Part shown: piece by piece, positions 33,264 to 42,112 of the stretch
How the letters are laid out: the number at the start of each line of letters is the position of its first letter
How positions within the stretch are numbered: the stretch's first letter is position 1
Source: Leeuwenhoekiella marinoflava DSM 3653
GTDB taxonomy: Bacteria; Bacteroidota; Bacteroidia; Flavobacteriales; Flavobacteriaceae
Reading direction: 5' to 3'
NCBI RefSeq assembly: GCF_900129005.1
Contig: NZ_FQUN01000004.1
Coordinates: 62,001 to 126,000 of the forward strand
Length of the DNA stretch: 64,000 bases
Made by a program: the position numbers and the translations under genes
Notes under the pieces: generated by a model
Databases searched by the model: none
Told to the model about the DNA's origin: nothing
The model's input: the letters and a program-made list of their open reading frames with translations, nothing else

Positions 33264-34994
33264 ATGGCTCAAAAACCAAGCATACCTAAAGGAACCCGTG
33301 ATTTTTCTCCGGAAGAAGTTTTAAGACGTAACTACATCATCAATACGCTTAGACATAATTTTGAGCTTTTTGGTTTTCAGCCTATAGAAACACCTTCATT
33401 TGAAAACAGCAGCACGCTGATGGGAAAATATGGAGATGAAGGAGATCGTCTTATTTTTAAAATTTTGAATAGTGGGGATTATTTTTCTGAAATGGATACT
33501 ATTCTAAAGAAAAATAAAATACTTAGTTTTTTAATTAATGATGAATTTTTCATCAATTTTTACCAGAATTATATAAATATTTCAAATAGCATTTTATCAA
33601 ATATTCCAGCTCTTGGCAAGCGTTTTGAAGAAGCAGAGAGAAAGAAAATCGATGATTTGTTGAATTTACATCTTTCTTCGTACTATTCGGAAATTATTTC
33701 GAAAACTTCGTTAAATTCTGAACAGAAATCATTTTTAGAAGATGTAGTAAGAGATTATAGAAAGGTAATTCTTCCTCGATGTTTAAACGTTATACAAAAA
33801 ATGAAATTCCAAGAAGGGAATAACATTATTTATCAGACAGATATAAATAATCTATCTATTGAAATCCTGAATAAATATTTTTCAAGAGAGCTAACCTCTG
33901 AAATCTCAGAAAAAGCATTGCGTTATGACCTTACTGTGCCCTTTGCGCGTTATGTAGTTCAGCATCAAAATGAGATCGAGTTCCCTTTTAAGCGTTATCA
34001 AATTCAGCCGGTTTGGCGTGCAGATCGTCCGCAGAAAGGGAGATTCAGAGAGTTTTTTCAGTGTGATGCAGATGCTGTAGGTTCTGATTCCCTTTTACAG
34101 GAGGTTGCTTTTGTACAGTTATACGATTCGGTTTTTACAGATTTAGGACTGATAGGAACTACGGTTAAAATGAATAATCGTAAAATACTTTCCGGTCTTG
34201 CCGAAACAATCGGAGCGGCAGATAAGCTGATCGATTTTACAGTTGCTTTAGACAAATTAGATAAAATAGGAGAGGAGGGTGTAATTAAAGAAATGCTTGC
34301 AAAAGGAATTACTGAAGAAGCTATAGAACGTGTAAAGCCTATTTTTAATGTAAGTGGAAATTTTGCTGAGAAACTAAACTTGCTCAAAGACTTGCTTGCT
34401 GATTCTGAAACTGGAAAACAAGGTATTGAAGAATTAGAATACATTAACACAAAGATTGAAGCTTTAGGTTTAAAAACAGTTGCATTAGATCTTGATGTGA
34501 CTCTTGCCCGTGGCTTAAATTATTATACAGGAGCAATTTTTGAAGTTTCGGCACCAGAAGGTGTCAAGATGGGAAGCATAGGTGGCGGTGGTCGTTATGA
34601 TGATCTTACCGGTATTTTTGGACTTAAGAATATGAGCGGAGTAGGGATTTCCTTTGGTTTAGATAGAATCTACTTGGTTCTTGAAGAATTGGGTTTATTT
34701 CCGGAGCAGGCTATTAAAGGAACGCGCTTGTTGTTTATCAATTTTGGTGAGAATGAGTCCTTGTATTGTTTGAAAGCGGTACAGTCTTTGCGTGAAGCGG
34801 GAATCACTGCAGAACTTTATCCTGATGCTGCTAAAATGAAAAAACAAATGTCGCACGCAGATAAACGCAATATTCAATTTGTGGTGCTTGCAGGAACTCA
34901 AGAAATGGAAGAAGGTGTTTATACTTTGAAAAATATGAAAAGCGGAGAACAACAACGCGTAAGTATAGACGGACTCATAAAAGCGTTGAGCTGA
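33264..34994 (+). CDS. hisS: Histidine-tRNA ligase with large internal insertion
   Basis: Class II aminoacyl-tRNA synthetase, charging tRNA-His. Motif 1 region: [19 protein letters not shown] (about residues 7-26); motif 2: [27 protein letters not shown] (about 239-266); His[15 protein letters not shown]; motif 3: [15 protein letters not shown]. The C-terminal anticodon-binding domain runs from about 480. At 576 residues it is far longer than E. coli HisS (424); about 135 residues lie between GDY (about 73) and [14 protein letters not shown] (about 210), where relatives have a much shorter loop. The insertion is hydrophobic, Asn/Ile/Leu-rich and more A+T-rich than its flanks, but in frame, and all catalytic motifs are intact. 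Confidence 0.95.
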   Translation: MAQKPSIPKGTRDFSPEEVLRRNYIINTLRHNFELFGFQPIETPSFENSSTLMGKYGDEGDRLIFKILNSGDYFSEMDTILKKNKILSFLINDEFFINFYQNYINISNSILSNIPALGKRFEEAERKKIDDLLNLHLSSYYSEIISKTSLNSEQKSFLEDVVRDYRKVILPRCLNVIQKMKFQEGNNIIYQTDINNLSIEILNKYFSRELTSEISEKALRYDLTVPFARYVVQHQNEIEFPFKRYQIQPVWRADRPQKGRFREFFQCDADAVGSDSLLQEVAFVQLYDSVFTDLGLIGTTVKMNNRKILSGLAETIGAADKLIDFTVALDKLDKIGEEGVIKEMLAKGITEEAIERVKPIFNVSGNFAEKLNLLKDLLADSETGKQGIEELEYINTKIEALGLKTVALDLDVTLARGLNYYTGAIFEVSAPEGVKMGSIGGGGRYDDLTGIFGLKNMSGVGISFGLDRIYLVLEELGLFPEQAIKGTRLLFINFGENESLYCLKAVQSLREAGITAELYPDAAKMKKQMSHADKRNIQFVVLAGTQEMEEGVYTLKNMKSGEQQRVSIDGLIKALS

Positions 34995-35006
34995 TTCATA
35001 AAAATA

Positions 35007-35053
35007 AAAGCATAAAAAATCCCGAATTTAATTCGGGATTTTTTATGCTTTTT
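35007..35053. terminator. Perfect 47-nt palindrome, bidirectional terminator
   Basis: Arms of 23 bp with one central T (35030): an ATCCCGAATT core flanked by A and T runs, between convergent hisS and the 484-residue unknown-function gene. Confidence 0.88.
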
Positions 35054-35062
35054 ATTGAAATC

Positions 35063-36517
35063 TTATTCGTTTTCTACAGCAGCCGGTGGTCTGTAATCAA
35101 ATAAGCGCTGGTCTTTAATTTGTTCAGCAATACCTTTTGGCAACATTGCTTCCCAGCCTTCTTCTCCGCTAGAAATCATTTTTAAGACCTGTCTTGAGAA
35201 TACATTTAATATGTCAGGATTGTAGTCTTCAATATCTACTACACGACCATTGTATTTAAAGAACTTGTACAGTTCTTTCATACGTGGGTGTACTTTAAGA
35301 TTTTCGCTGGTGAAGAATTCTCCTGTTTCAGGATCACGCATAGGATATAAATAAACGCGAAGATCTTTAAAGAATAGTTTACCAAAAGCTTCCAGAATAC
35401 CTCCACTTAAATGCCGGTAATACGATTCATCAAAAATATCAATCAGGTTATTTACACCCATCGCAAGTCCCATACGTTCTTTAGTATAGCGTGAGAAATA
35501 TTCAACCAGACGGTAATATTCCTGAAAGTTTGAGATCATTACGGTGTGACCCAGATTACAAAGCAACCGGGCACGCGCCATAAAATCTTCTTCATCAATC
35601 TCACCTTCAGCTCTCAGGTTAGAAAGTGTGATTTCAAAAATCACTTCTGTATTTTCTTCTTTTACTCTATTTTCATTCAGGAAGATCTCCAGTGATTTGC
35701 GATACATATCAGTATTCACTTTAGTCACCGGCCTAAAACTTCCGCGAAGCGCAAGAATGTTTTTCTTGTAAAGAATTTTAGCAGAAAGAATATTGTTTCC
35801 GTCAGGACCAAACATTACCGCATCGGTAAATCCATTTTTTACCAGTTGTAAGCTCATCAAGCGATTATCAACTTTAGAAAAAACAGGTCCTGAGAAGTTG
35901 ATCATATCAATCTCGATCTGATCTTTATCGATATGGTCGTATAAGTAACGCAATAATTTTTTAGGAGAGTCGTATTTATAATATGCTCCATATATAAGAT
36001 TTACACCCAGAGTACCTAATGTTAATTGTTGTAAGCGGGCATCAGTCTCATGAAAGCGTATGTGCAGGATAATCTCGTTAAATTCGGCTTGTGGCTCGGT
36101 CTGATATTTAATTCCTACCCAACCGTGGCCTTTATATTTTTTAGCAAAATCTATAGTAGCAACCGTGTTTGCGTACGTGAAATAGATCTTATTAGGGTGT
36201 TTTTCGCGTGAAATGCGGTTCTCTAATAAGTTAGTCTCATGAGCAAGCATTTTTTTAAGTCTTGCTTCGGTTACATAGCGCTGATCTTGCTCAACACCAT
36301 AAACAGCATCACTAAAATCTTTGTCGTAAGCAGACATCGCTTTTGCAATTGTACCACTGGCACCACCTGCTCTAAAAAAATGTCTTACTGTTTCCTGACC
36401 TGCACCTATTTCGGCAAAAGTACCGTAGATGTTCTCGTTAAGATTTATGCGTAGTGCTTTATTATTTATTGAAGGGATATTTTCAAACTCTTTGTCACCT
36501 TGAATTGTGATCGGCAT
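35063..36517 (-). CDS. Conserved Bacteroidetes protein of unknown function, 484 residues
   Basis: This protein is strongly conserved in Bacteroidetes but has no settled function; relatives carry conflicting labels (TonB-dependent receptor, nicotinate-nucleotide adenylyltransferase), neither of which fits. There is no signal peptide, no membrane segment and no HxGH nucleotidyltransferase motif near the start. Conserved-looking stretches are LRINLNENIYGTFAEIGAGQ (residues 22-41), FRAGGASGTIAKAMSAYDKD, YANTVATIDFAKK, GTLGVNLIYGAYY, FGPDGNNILSAKILYKKNI, VMISNFQEYYRLVEYF and HLSGGILEAFGKLFF. The glycine-rich FAEIGAGQETVRHFFR segment hints at nucleotide binding. It is divergent from the MBL hydrolase gene, with overlapping promoter elements. 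Confidence 0.8.
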   Translation of the reverse strand: MPITIQGDKEFENIPSINNKALRINLNENIYGTFAEIGAGQETVRHFFRAGGASGTIAKAMSAYDKDFSDAVYGVEQDQRYVTEARLKKMLAHETNLLENRISREKHPNKIYFTYANTVATIDFAKKYKGHGWVGIKYQTEPQAEFNEIILHIRFHETDARLQQLTLGTLGVNLIYGAYYKYDSPKKLLRYLYDHIDKDQIEIDMINFSGPVFSKVDNRLMSLQLVKNGFTDAVMFGPDGNNILSAKILYKKNILALRGSFRPVTKVNTDMYRKSLEIFLNENRVKEENTEVIFEITLSNLRAEGEIDEEDFMARARLLCNLGHTVMISNFQEYYRLVEYFSRYTKERMGLAMGVNNLIDIFDESYYRHLSGGILEAFGKLFFKDLRVYLYPMRDPETGEFFTSENLKVHPRMKELYKFFKYNGRVVDIEDYNPDILNVFSRQVLKMISSGEEGWEAMLPKGIAEQIKDQRLFDYRPPAAVENE

Positions 36518-36561
36518 ACTGCTTAGTTTTTGGGTGAGTACTGGCTATTTCCTTTGCGGGT

Positions 36562-36591
36562 TAAAGGTAGCAAAATGGTAGGGCTTACAAA
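36562..36591 (-). promoter_or_regulatory. Candidate promoter of the 484-residue unknown-function gene
   Basis: On the minus strand: TTTG at 36591-36588, 18-bp spacer, TACCTTTA at 36569-36562 (7 of 8 matches). Confidence 0.45.
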
Positions 36592-36601
36592 AAAATAAGT
36601 G

Positions 36602-36609
36602 TAGTTTTG
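36602..36609 (+). promoter_or_regulatory. -7 box of the MBL hydrolase gene
   Basis: TAGTTTTG, an exact TAnnTTTG match. It includes the first base of an alternative GTG start at 36609, which excludes that start for transcripts made from here. Confidence 0.55.
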
Positions 36610-36626
36610 TGCTAAATTTCACAGGT

Positions 36627-37391
36627 TTGAAAATCACCTTTCTAGGCACAGGCACATCACAGGGAATCCCCATTATAGGTAGCACACACCCGGTTTGCAT
36701 GAGTACAGATCCTCGAGACAAACGTTTGCGTGTATCCATTTTAATAGAATTTGAAGGCGCAAATTATGTTATAGATTGCGGGCCAGATTTTAGACAACAG
36801 ATGTTGATGCATAATGTTAACCATCTCGAGGCTTTATTGTTTACTCATGAACACGCAGATCATACAGCAGGTTTAGATGATATACGTCCGTTTTTCTTTA
36901 GACAGGGCGATATACCTGTTTATGCGCATAAGCGTGTTATTGCCGAATTGAAAAAACGTTTTGATTATATCTTTAAGACTGAAAATCGTTATCCCGGTGC
37001 TCCGGCAGTGGCTATTCAAGAGGTTGTAAATAATAATTCTTTTACTATTAATAAACTTAAAGTAGAGCCCATAAATGTGATGCACGGCAATTTACAGGTC
37101 TTTGGGTATCGCTTCGGGAATTTTGCTTACCTGACGGATGTAAAAACCATAAGCGAATCTGAAAAAGCAAAGTTGAATGATCTCGATGTATTGGTAGTAA
37201 ATGCATTGCGTGAAGAACCGCATTATTCGCATTTCAATTTAAAGGAAGCTCTTGCCTTTGTTGAAGAAATTCAACCGAAACAAACTTATTTTACTCACAT
37301 CAGTCATTTGTTAGGTTTTCATGCTGAAGTAGAAGCCAATCTGCCTGAAAATATTCACTTAGCCTACGACGGATTACAACTAGAACTTTAG
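36627..37391 (+). CDS. MBL-fold metallo-hydrolase, PhnP/RNase Z-like
   Basis: A 254-residue metallo-beta-lactamase-fold hydrolase. The metal site THEHADHTAGLDDIRPFF (HxHxDH) lies near residue 75, with KITFLGTGTSQGIPIIG at the start, VIDCGPDFRQQML, and the later YLTDV and THISH motifs. The family is typical of PhnP-like phosphodiesterases (cyclic phosphate or nucleotide diester hydrolysis). Start choice: homologs begin at the KITFLGTGTSQG strand, which follows a TTG at 36627; a GTG at 36609 is in frame but lies within the -7 box. The next gene starts 5 bp downstream. Confidence 0.87.
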   Translation: MKITFLGTGTSQGIPIIGSTHPVCMSTDPRDKRLRVSILIEFEGANYVIDCGPDFRQQMLMHNVNHLEALLFTHEHADHTAGLDDIRPFFFRQGDIPVYAHKRVIAELKKRFDYIFKTENRYPGAPAVAIQEVVNNNSFTINKLKVEPINVMHGNLQVFGYRFGNFAYLTDVKTISESEKAKLNDLDVLVVNALREEPHYSHFNLKEALAFVEEIQPKQTYFTHISHLLGFHAEVEANLPENIHLAYDGLQLEL

Positions 37392-37396
37392 AAAAT

Positions 37397-37882
37397 ATGC
37401 GCAGAAATATATTTATGTATTTGTTTTTATTTACAGCCTTGTGGGTTGTATTTCAATACGTGAATTCAACAAAGGTTTATGAATCTCAAGACGCTCAAAT
37501 AATCCGACTTAAAGAACGTCTGGAAAAAGCTGAAGATTCAATACAGTCCCTGACAGAAAATGGTGACGGGCGTTATTTTAAATTAGAAAATAACGAACAT
37601 GCATACACTTATTTTGAGCGTTTTGGTGTAGATATCACAGATCTGGAAGCAAAAATTGAATCCTCGCTGGTTAGTGAAAATAAAGCTTCCGGGAATTCAT
37701 TAATTCCTTATGAAAACGCAACCGGAGTTTTTCAAATCAACAAAGTAGAAGTCTTAAATCACAAATGGATAATCGCAGACTTTAGCGATGGTACGCGTTG
37801 GGGCGAACTTATTTTACGTTATGATGTTGCAAAAGGCGGAAGCATAAATTTTGAAACACTTCAAAGTGTGATTTATCCTTAA
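37397..37882 (+). CDS. Conserved membrane-anchored hypothetical protein
   Basis: A 161-residue protein not recognised beyond Flavobacteriaceae. An N-terminal membrane anchor or uncleaved signal (MRRNIFMYLFLFTALWVVFQ) is followed by a short coiled coil (DAQIIRLKERLEKAEDSIQSL, residues about 34-54) and a compact C-terminal domain with NEHAYTYFERFGVDITDLEAKI, FQINKVEVLNHKWIIADFSDGTRWGELILRYDV. The layout is that of a periplasmic domain held to the inner membrane. It follows the MBL gene closely (5 bp), suggesting co-transcription, and overlaps the convergent esterase gene by 4 bp. Confidence 0.75.
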   Translation: MRRNIFMYLFLFTALWVVFQYVNSTKVYESQDAQIIRLKERLEKAEDSIQSLTENGDGRYFKLENNEHAYTYFERFGVDITDLEAKIESSLVSENKASGNSLIPYENATGVFQINKVEVLNHKWIIADFSDGTRWGELILRYDVAKGGSINFETLQSVIYP

Positions 37883-38535
37883 GCGTGCTTTACTAACCAA
37901 TCTTTTAAATCGTAAAAGTTTTGTGGAGCAACGCCATGACCTACAGGATATTCGTTGAGTTTTGCTTCAATATTTAAATCAGCTAAATAAGCGGGAATTT
38001 TACGAGCGGCATCTACGGGGATAACTTGATCAACTGTCCCATGAGAACTGAATACTGACAAGTGTTCGTAAGCAGATAAGTCGGTTTTAGGCTCAGTAAT
38101 TGCTTCATTAACATAACCGCTTAAACCAATAAGATTCTTTATTTTTTCAGGATACGTTAGCGCTACGGAATAGCTTAAAATACATCCCTGACTAAATCCT
38201 AAAAGCGTAACATTGGTCGCATCGAGATCATATTCGGTTATTGCCTCATCAATAAATTTTGAGATCAGTTCACGAGCCGCAATGGCTTCGTCGTCATCAG
38301 ACCATTTACCGTCTGTTGAATCCCAGTGAATGGTATACCATGCGTTACCATACGGTTGCATTGGTAAGGGTGCTTTAGCTGAAATCACAAAATATTTTTC
38401 AGGCAACTCCGGCGCAAAAGAAAATAAATCCTGCTCATTACTTCCATAACCGTGAAGGAGCAGTAAGAGTGGGGGTTTAGAATCAGATTCTATTCGGGGT
38501 TTTTGTATAAGATGTTCTAGCGATAAGTTGTGCAT
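37879..38535 (-). CDS. Alpha/beta hydrolase, phospholipase/carboxylesterase family
   Basis: A 218-residue esterase of the LYPLA/carboxylesterase type. Features: LLLLHGYGSNEQDLFSFAPEL (oxyanion-hole HG, about residue 26), nucleophile elbow LLGFSQGCILSY (GFSQG, about 112), acid HGTVDQVIP (about 166) and catalytic His in YPVGHGVAPQ (about 198). A longer frame begins at 38625 but overlaps the small membrane protein gene; the ATG at 38533-38535 leaves a 1-bp gap and matches the family start. It is the last gene of the vWA / dihydroorotase-like / DUF4870-like operon. Confidence 0.88.
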   Translation of the reverse strand: MHNLSLEHLIQKPRIESDSKPPLLLLLHGYGSNEQDLFSFAPELPEKYFVISAKAPLPMQPYGNAWYTIHWDSTDGKWSDDDEAIAARELISKFIDEAITEYDLDATNVTLLGFSQGCILSYSVALTYPEKIKNLIGLSGYVNEAITEPKTDLSAYEHLSVFSSHGTVDQVIPVDAARKIPAYLADLNIEAKLNEYPVGHGVAPQNFYDLKDWLVKHA

Positions 38536-38536
38536 A

Positions 38537-38866
38537 TTATTGTATGAATGTGAACCATTTCTGAAAATATTTCCCCAGAAGTGGTACCGGTATGATGTTT
38601 CCTTGAAATGCATTAGCAATACCATAACCCCATAGCGTAATGATAAAGATGTAGAATGCTATGGAAACACCCCAACTATCAAAGAAAGGCACGATAAAAG
38701 TAAGAGCAAAAAAGGTGATGAAAATTCCAAAAGCTTGTCTGATATGAAATCGAGCAAACGGATTTTTAGGTTCCATATTCATGAAAATCGAAATGATTGC
38801 TCCTACAATGGTAATGTAAGCAACAATAGCTGTTGTCTTTCCTGTTTTAATATTTTCTTCCGTCAT
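38537..38866 (-). CDS. DUF4870-like small membrane protein
   Basis: A 109-residue protein with three or four hydrophobic segments (YITIVGAIISIFMNM, FARFHIRQAFGIFITFFALTF, VSIAFYIFIITLWGYGIANAF). The ARFHIRQAFGIF motif between the first two helices is typical of the DUF4870 / Tic20-like group. It lies 2 bp after the dihydroorotase-like gene and 1 bp before the esterase gene. Function is unknown. Confidence 0.75.
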   Translation of the reverse strand: MTEENIKTGKTTAIVAYITIVGAIISIFMNMEPKNPFARFHIRQAFGIFITFFALTFIVPFFDSWGVSIAFYIFIITLWGYGIANAFQGNIIPVPLLGKYFQKWFTFIQ

Positions 38867-38868
38867 TA

Positions 38869-40122
38869 TTAAGATGCTGTAAACTGATTATTAGCAATGA
38901 TTCCATAAACTTTTCCTTTCAGTTTTGCACCTAAGAAAGCTGCATTTTTAGATTTAGAAAGAATCATTTCTTTGGTGAATGTGCTCGTTCCTTTTGTGGT
39001 AAACAAACTTAGGTTTGCAGGTTGACCCATTTCGATTTTAGAAGTAGTTTCAGTAAAACGCTTACGACCTGCAGTTAATAATTGCACAGCTTTTTTCTCT
39101 GAAACTAAAGTCAATAATGCTCCTAAAGTTGCTTCCTGAGCAATAGTTCCGAATTTTGCATGGTCAAATTCTAGTTTCTTTTGTTCAATATCCAGCGGAT
39201 TGTGGTCACTGGTAACCATATCTATTGTGCCGTCTTTAATTCCCGCAACAAGAGCTTTTCGATCTTCTTCATTACGCAGTGGTGGAGTTACTTTATAGCG
39301 GGTATCAAAATCTTCTAAAACAGTGTCTGTAAAGAATAGGTTAGTGATTGCAACACTACACGTTACATCTAAACCTTTAGCTTTAGCTTCCTTGATTAAC
39401 GCAACACTCTGAGCAGTTGAGATCGTCGGGATGTGTAATTTTCCTCCTGTATATTCTAAAATATAAAGGTCGCGGGCAATTTGCAAATGTTCAGCAAGAG
39501 CAGGCATTCCTTTCAACCCAAGCTTGATTGCGGTTTCTCCTTCGTTTGCCATTCCTTTTATAATCAAATCATCTTCCTGCGGAAAAGACAAAACCAAGCC
39601 ATTAAAACCCTGTGTATACTGTAAAGCAATCTTTAGCAAATTGGGGTTTTTAATCGCGTGCTGGTAATCTCCAAAAGCAATCGCACCGGCCTGTTGCATA
39701 TCGTATAATTCAGCAAGATCAACTCCCTCAGATTTTTGAGTCAATGCTCCAATTGGAAAAAGCTCCACAGCATTATTTGCAGCTTTATTTTGTAAAAATG
39801 CAATTGACGAACTCGTGTCGGGCACGGGATAGGAATTTGGGTTTAAAGCAATTCCTGTGAATCCACTTTTTGCAGCGACAAGTAGTCCGTTTTTTATAGT
39901 CTCTCGTTCTTCATATCCCGGTTCTCCTATGCTCACGCTGCTATCAAACCAACCTGGTGAAACTGTGAGATTTTCAAAGTTGATGAGTTCTTCACCTTTT
40001 TTTGCTTCTAGCGTTGAAGCAATCTCGGTAATAATACCTTTTTCAATACGGATATCTACTTGTTTACCGTGGTGCGGGTTAGATTCATCCAGTAGCGTTG
40101 CCTGAGTGATGCGTGCGTTCAT
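38869..40122 (-). CDS. Dihydroorotase-family protein, probably non-catalytic
   Basis: A 417-residue amidohydrolase-fold protein of the dihydroorotase (PyrC-type, class I) family. The fold is clear: VSPGWFDSSVSIGEPGYEERETI (residues about 54-76), ALNPNSYPVPDT, AFGDY, HIPTISTAQSV and MVTSDHNPLDIEQKKLEFD. Yet the metal-binding HxH found in active enzymes (DxHxHxREPG) is replaced by DSSVSIGEPG, and the later His pair region reads CSVAITNLFF. An active dihydroorotase would therefore have to be encoded elsewhere. It overlaps the vWA gene by 4 bp (ATGA) and is followed by the DUF4870-like gene. Confidence 0.85.
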   Translation of the reverse strand: MNARITQATLLDESNPHHGKQVDIRIEKGIITEIASTLEAKKGEELINFENLTVSPGWFDSSVSIGEPGYEERETIKNGLLVAAKSGFTGIALNPNSYPVPDTSSSIAFLQNKAANNAVELFPIGALTQKSEGVDLAELYDMQQAGAIAFGDYQHAIKNPNLLKIALQYTQGFNGLVLSFPQEDDLIIKGMANEGETAIKLGLKGMPALAEHLQIARDLYILEYTGGKLHIPTISTAQSVALIKEAKAKGLDVTCSVAITNLFFTDTVLEDFDTRYKVTPPLRNEEDRKALVAGIKDGTIDMVTSDHNPLDIEQKKLEFDHAKFGTIAQEATLGALLTLVSEKKAVQLLTAGRKRFTETTSKIEMGQPANLSLFTTKGTSTFTKEMILSKSKNAAFLGAKLKGKVYGIIANNQFTAS

Positions 40123-42038
40123 TTAAACTTTTTTAGGATAAACATTTCTAATACAAATGCGAGCAGTGCAAAAATAACAAACCATTTGTAAAGAAAATTG
40201 AGATTTGTCTCTTCTTCTAGTGTATTCAATAGGTCGGGTATATTTGAGTTTTCAGATATACCTTTAATTGGTTCAAGGGTAACTTCTTGAAGTTTGCTTT
40301 CGCTTCTGTTATAATTATAAGCAACAGTAGCCAGTGTGTCATTTTTAAACTTTAGAGCATACAAACCGGCTTTTTCAATACCTTCTTTTGCCGAAATACG
40401 AATTTTATTTCCTTGTTTTTCTTGAAGTGGAATGAATTGCTGGTTGTCTTTTTCAAGAACTACAACCGCATCTTCGGGAATTGTGATATTGATATCGAAA
40501 CTATTTTGCGTGCCTAACGTGTAATACGTTTGTGGAAGAGAAAGTGCTGTTTTCGCAATTTTATCGAAAGTTGGTACAATGAGTTGCCCATTAATAAAAT
40601 TACTATTGGTTATGTTAAGTCCACCCGTAAAAACGTACAGGTTATTTATTTTTGTTAGAAATGGCGCACCGTTCTCCAAGCTTAGAATCGAATTAGTTAT
40701 TTCTAAAGGAAAATACGTCTGTACGACGTGTGATTGCAAATTAGAAGATCTTCCATTGAAGACATTTTGATACAACGGATGATCATAATTGATGTCTGTA
40801 ATGCGCTGTGGAAGATCACTTTTTTCTGAAAATCCAGAAAAACCAAATGTGTTCAGAAGATTGCTATAAGTGCTTGAAGGTACATCCATCGCTGGAATCA
40901 AGATCAATGCTCCGCCTTGTTGGGTATGTGTTTTGAGAAGATTAGCCAGCTCTGCCGGTACTTTTTGGGGTTCATTTAGAATTATAAGGTTCTGTTCAGA
41001 AAGCATCCCATAATCCAACTGATTTTCAAAAACAGTGGTAAACTGGTATTCTTCTGATTTGTACAATCTTCTTAGAAAATCATCGTCAGCATTTGAAATC
41101 GCTAAAACCTTCAGCGGATTCGTTTTATTAATACTGAAATAGAAATCATTATCAAAACGCAAATCAGGGTCGGCAATACTCAACTTTCCGGCTATTGCCT
41201 GATCTGTATCCAGCTGAAAATTTACAGAAGCTGTATCGCGTTCTTTGAACTGCACCGAAGCTTTTGCGATGAGTTTATCCTTGTTAAATAGCGAAACCGG
41301 AAGTTCTGCCTGGGTAGGGAAGGAGCTGCGTAGCATCACATTTAAATTGTAGCGCTCACCAGTTCCCTGTAGGCTCAAACTGTCTATGGCGTAATTTTCT
41401 AATGTAGCCGATTGTAAAATCACTCTGTGTTGAGCAACTTGATTGGTGTCTAAAGCTTCTCGTAAACCAATATCTTGAAAATCTGAAATTATGATAAGTT
41501 GTTTTGCTGTTGTTTGGTCGTTAGCGAAGTAGGTGTTTAATCGTAATAATAAACTTTCGGCATTTGTGGTTTTTCCTGTGAAATCGAGGTCTAGTAAAAG
41601 ATTGCGGTCTGTTGTAGGATCAAAATCTTTTATTACATTATCCCATGTAACCAAAGTCAAGCGTTCATCCTGAGGCAGGTTTGTTAATAGATCTTGTTTG
41701 GCTTCGTTTAAAAGATTTCCTTTTTTACCGTTAGCTTGCATGCTAAACGAATTGTCAATAAAAATAACTGTTTCTCGAGGTTTAACAGCTGTTTCCGTAG
41801 CTGGGAAGAAGGGTTGAGCAAACGCTAGTATAAGAAGACCTAAAGCTAAAATACGGGTACATAGAACGAGCCACTTTTTTAGCGAACTGCTTTTGCGTGT
41901 ATTTTGAATGATTTTTTCTAGAAAAGCAACATTAGAAAAAGGCGTCTTTTTAAAACGTCTTAACTGAAATAAATGAATGAGAATGGGTATGAGCAGTAGA
42001 AAAAGCGCGTAAAGAATTTCTGGGTTTTTAAACTGCAT
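40119..42038 (-). CDS. BatA-type vWA membrane protein
   Basis: A 639-residue protein with the BatA N-terminal double-transmembrane domain (MQFKNPEILYALFLLLIPIL, residues 1-20, then LIHLFQLRRFKKTPFSNVAFLE and a second helix near 60-80), a von Willebrand factor A domain with the MIDAS motif VIFIDNSFSMQANG (DxSxS, about residue 97), a long periplasmic part and a C-terminal membrane helix (FALLAFVLEMFIL). Two earlier in-frame codons exist, but the family start is the ATG at 42038. Bat proteins are linked to MoxR and aerotolerance loci; the substrate is unknown. It heads an operon of four. Confidence 0.88.
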   Translation of the reverse strand: MQFKNPEILYALFLLLIPILIHLFQLRRFKKTPFSNVAFLEKIIQNTRKSSSLKKWLVLCTRILALGLLILAFAQPFFPATETAVKPRETVIFIDNSFSMQANGKKGNLLNEAKQDLLTNLPQDERLTLVTWDNVIKDFDPTTDRNLLLDLDFTGKTTNAESLLLRLNTYFANDQTTAKQLIIISDFQDIGLREALDTNQVAQHRVILQSATLENYAIDSLSLQGTGERYNLNVMLRSSFPTQAELPVSLFNKDKLIAKASVQFKERDTASVNFQLDTDQAIAGKLSIADPDLRFDNDFYFSINKTNPLKVLAISNADDDFLRRLYKSEEYQFTTVFENQLDYGMLSEQNLIILNEPQKVPAELANLLKTHTQQGGALILIPAMDVPSSTYSNLLNTFGFSGFSEKSDLPQRITDINYDHPLYQNVFNGRSSNLQSHVVQTYFPLEITNSILSLENGAPFLTKINNLYVFTGGLNITNSNFINGQLIVPTFDKIAKTALSLPQTYYTLGTQNSFDINITIPEDAVVVLEKDNQQFIPLQEKQGNKIRISAKEGIEKAGLYALKFKNDTLATVAYNYNRSESKLQEVTLEPIKGISENSNIPDLLNTLEEETNLNFLYKWFVIFALLAFVLEMFILKKFK

Positions 42039-42112
42039 AAGTAAGCACATTTCGGCTAAACGAAAATACTGGTTTTGATTTTTTAAAGCTTGTGTTTTCC
42101 TGCTTTATTTTG

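Noticed and set aside
33480-33890. Intein in HisS
   Set aside because: The extra segment has no Cys/Ser at its first position, no His-Asn at its end and is shorter than usual inteins.
35063-36517. TonB-dependent receptor
   Set aside because: No signal peptide, plug domain or beta-barrel pattern; the protein is soluble and only 484 residues long.
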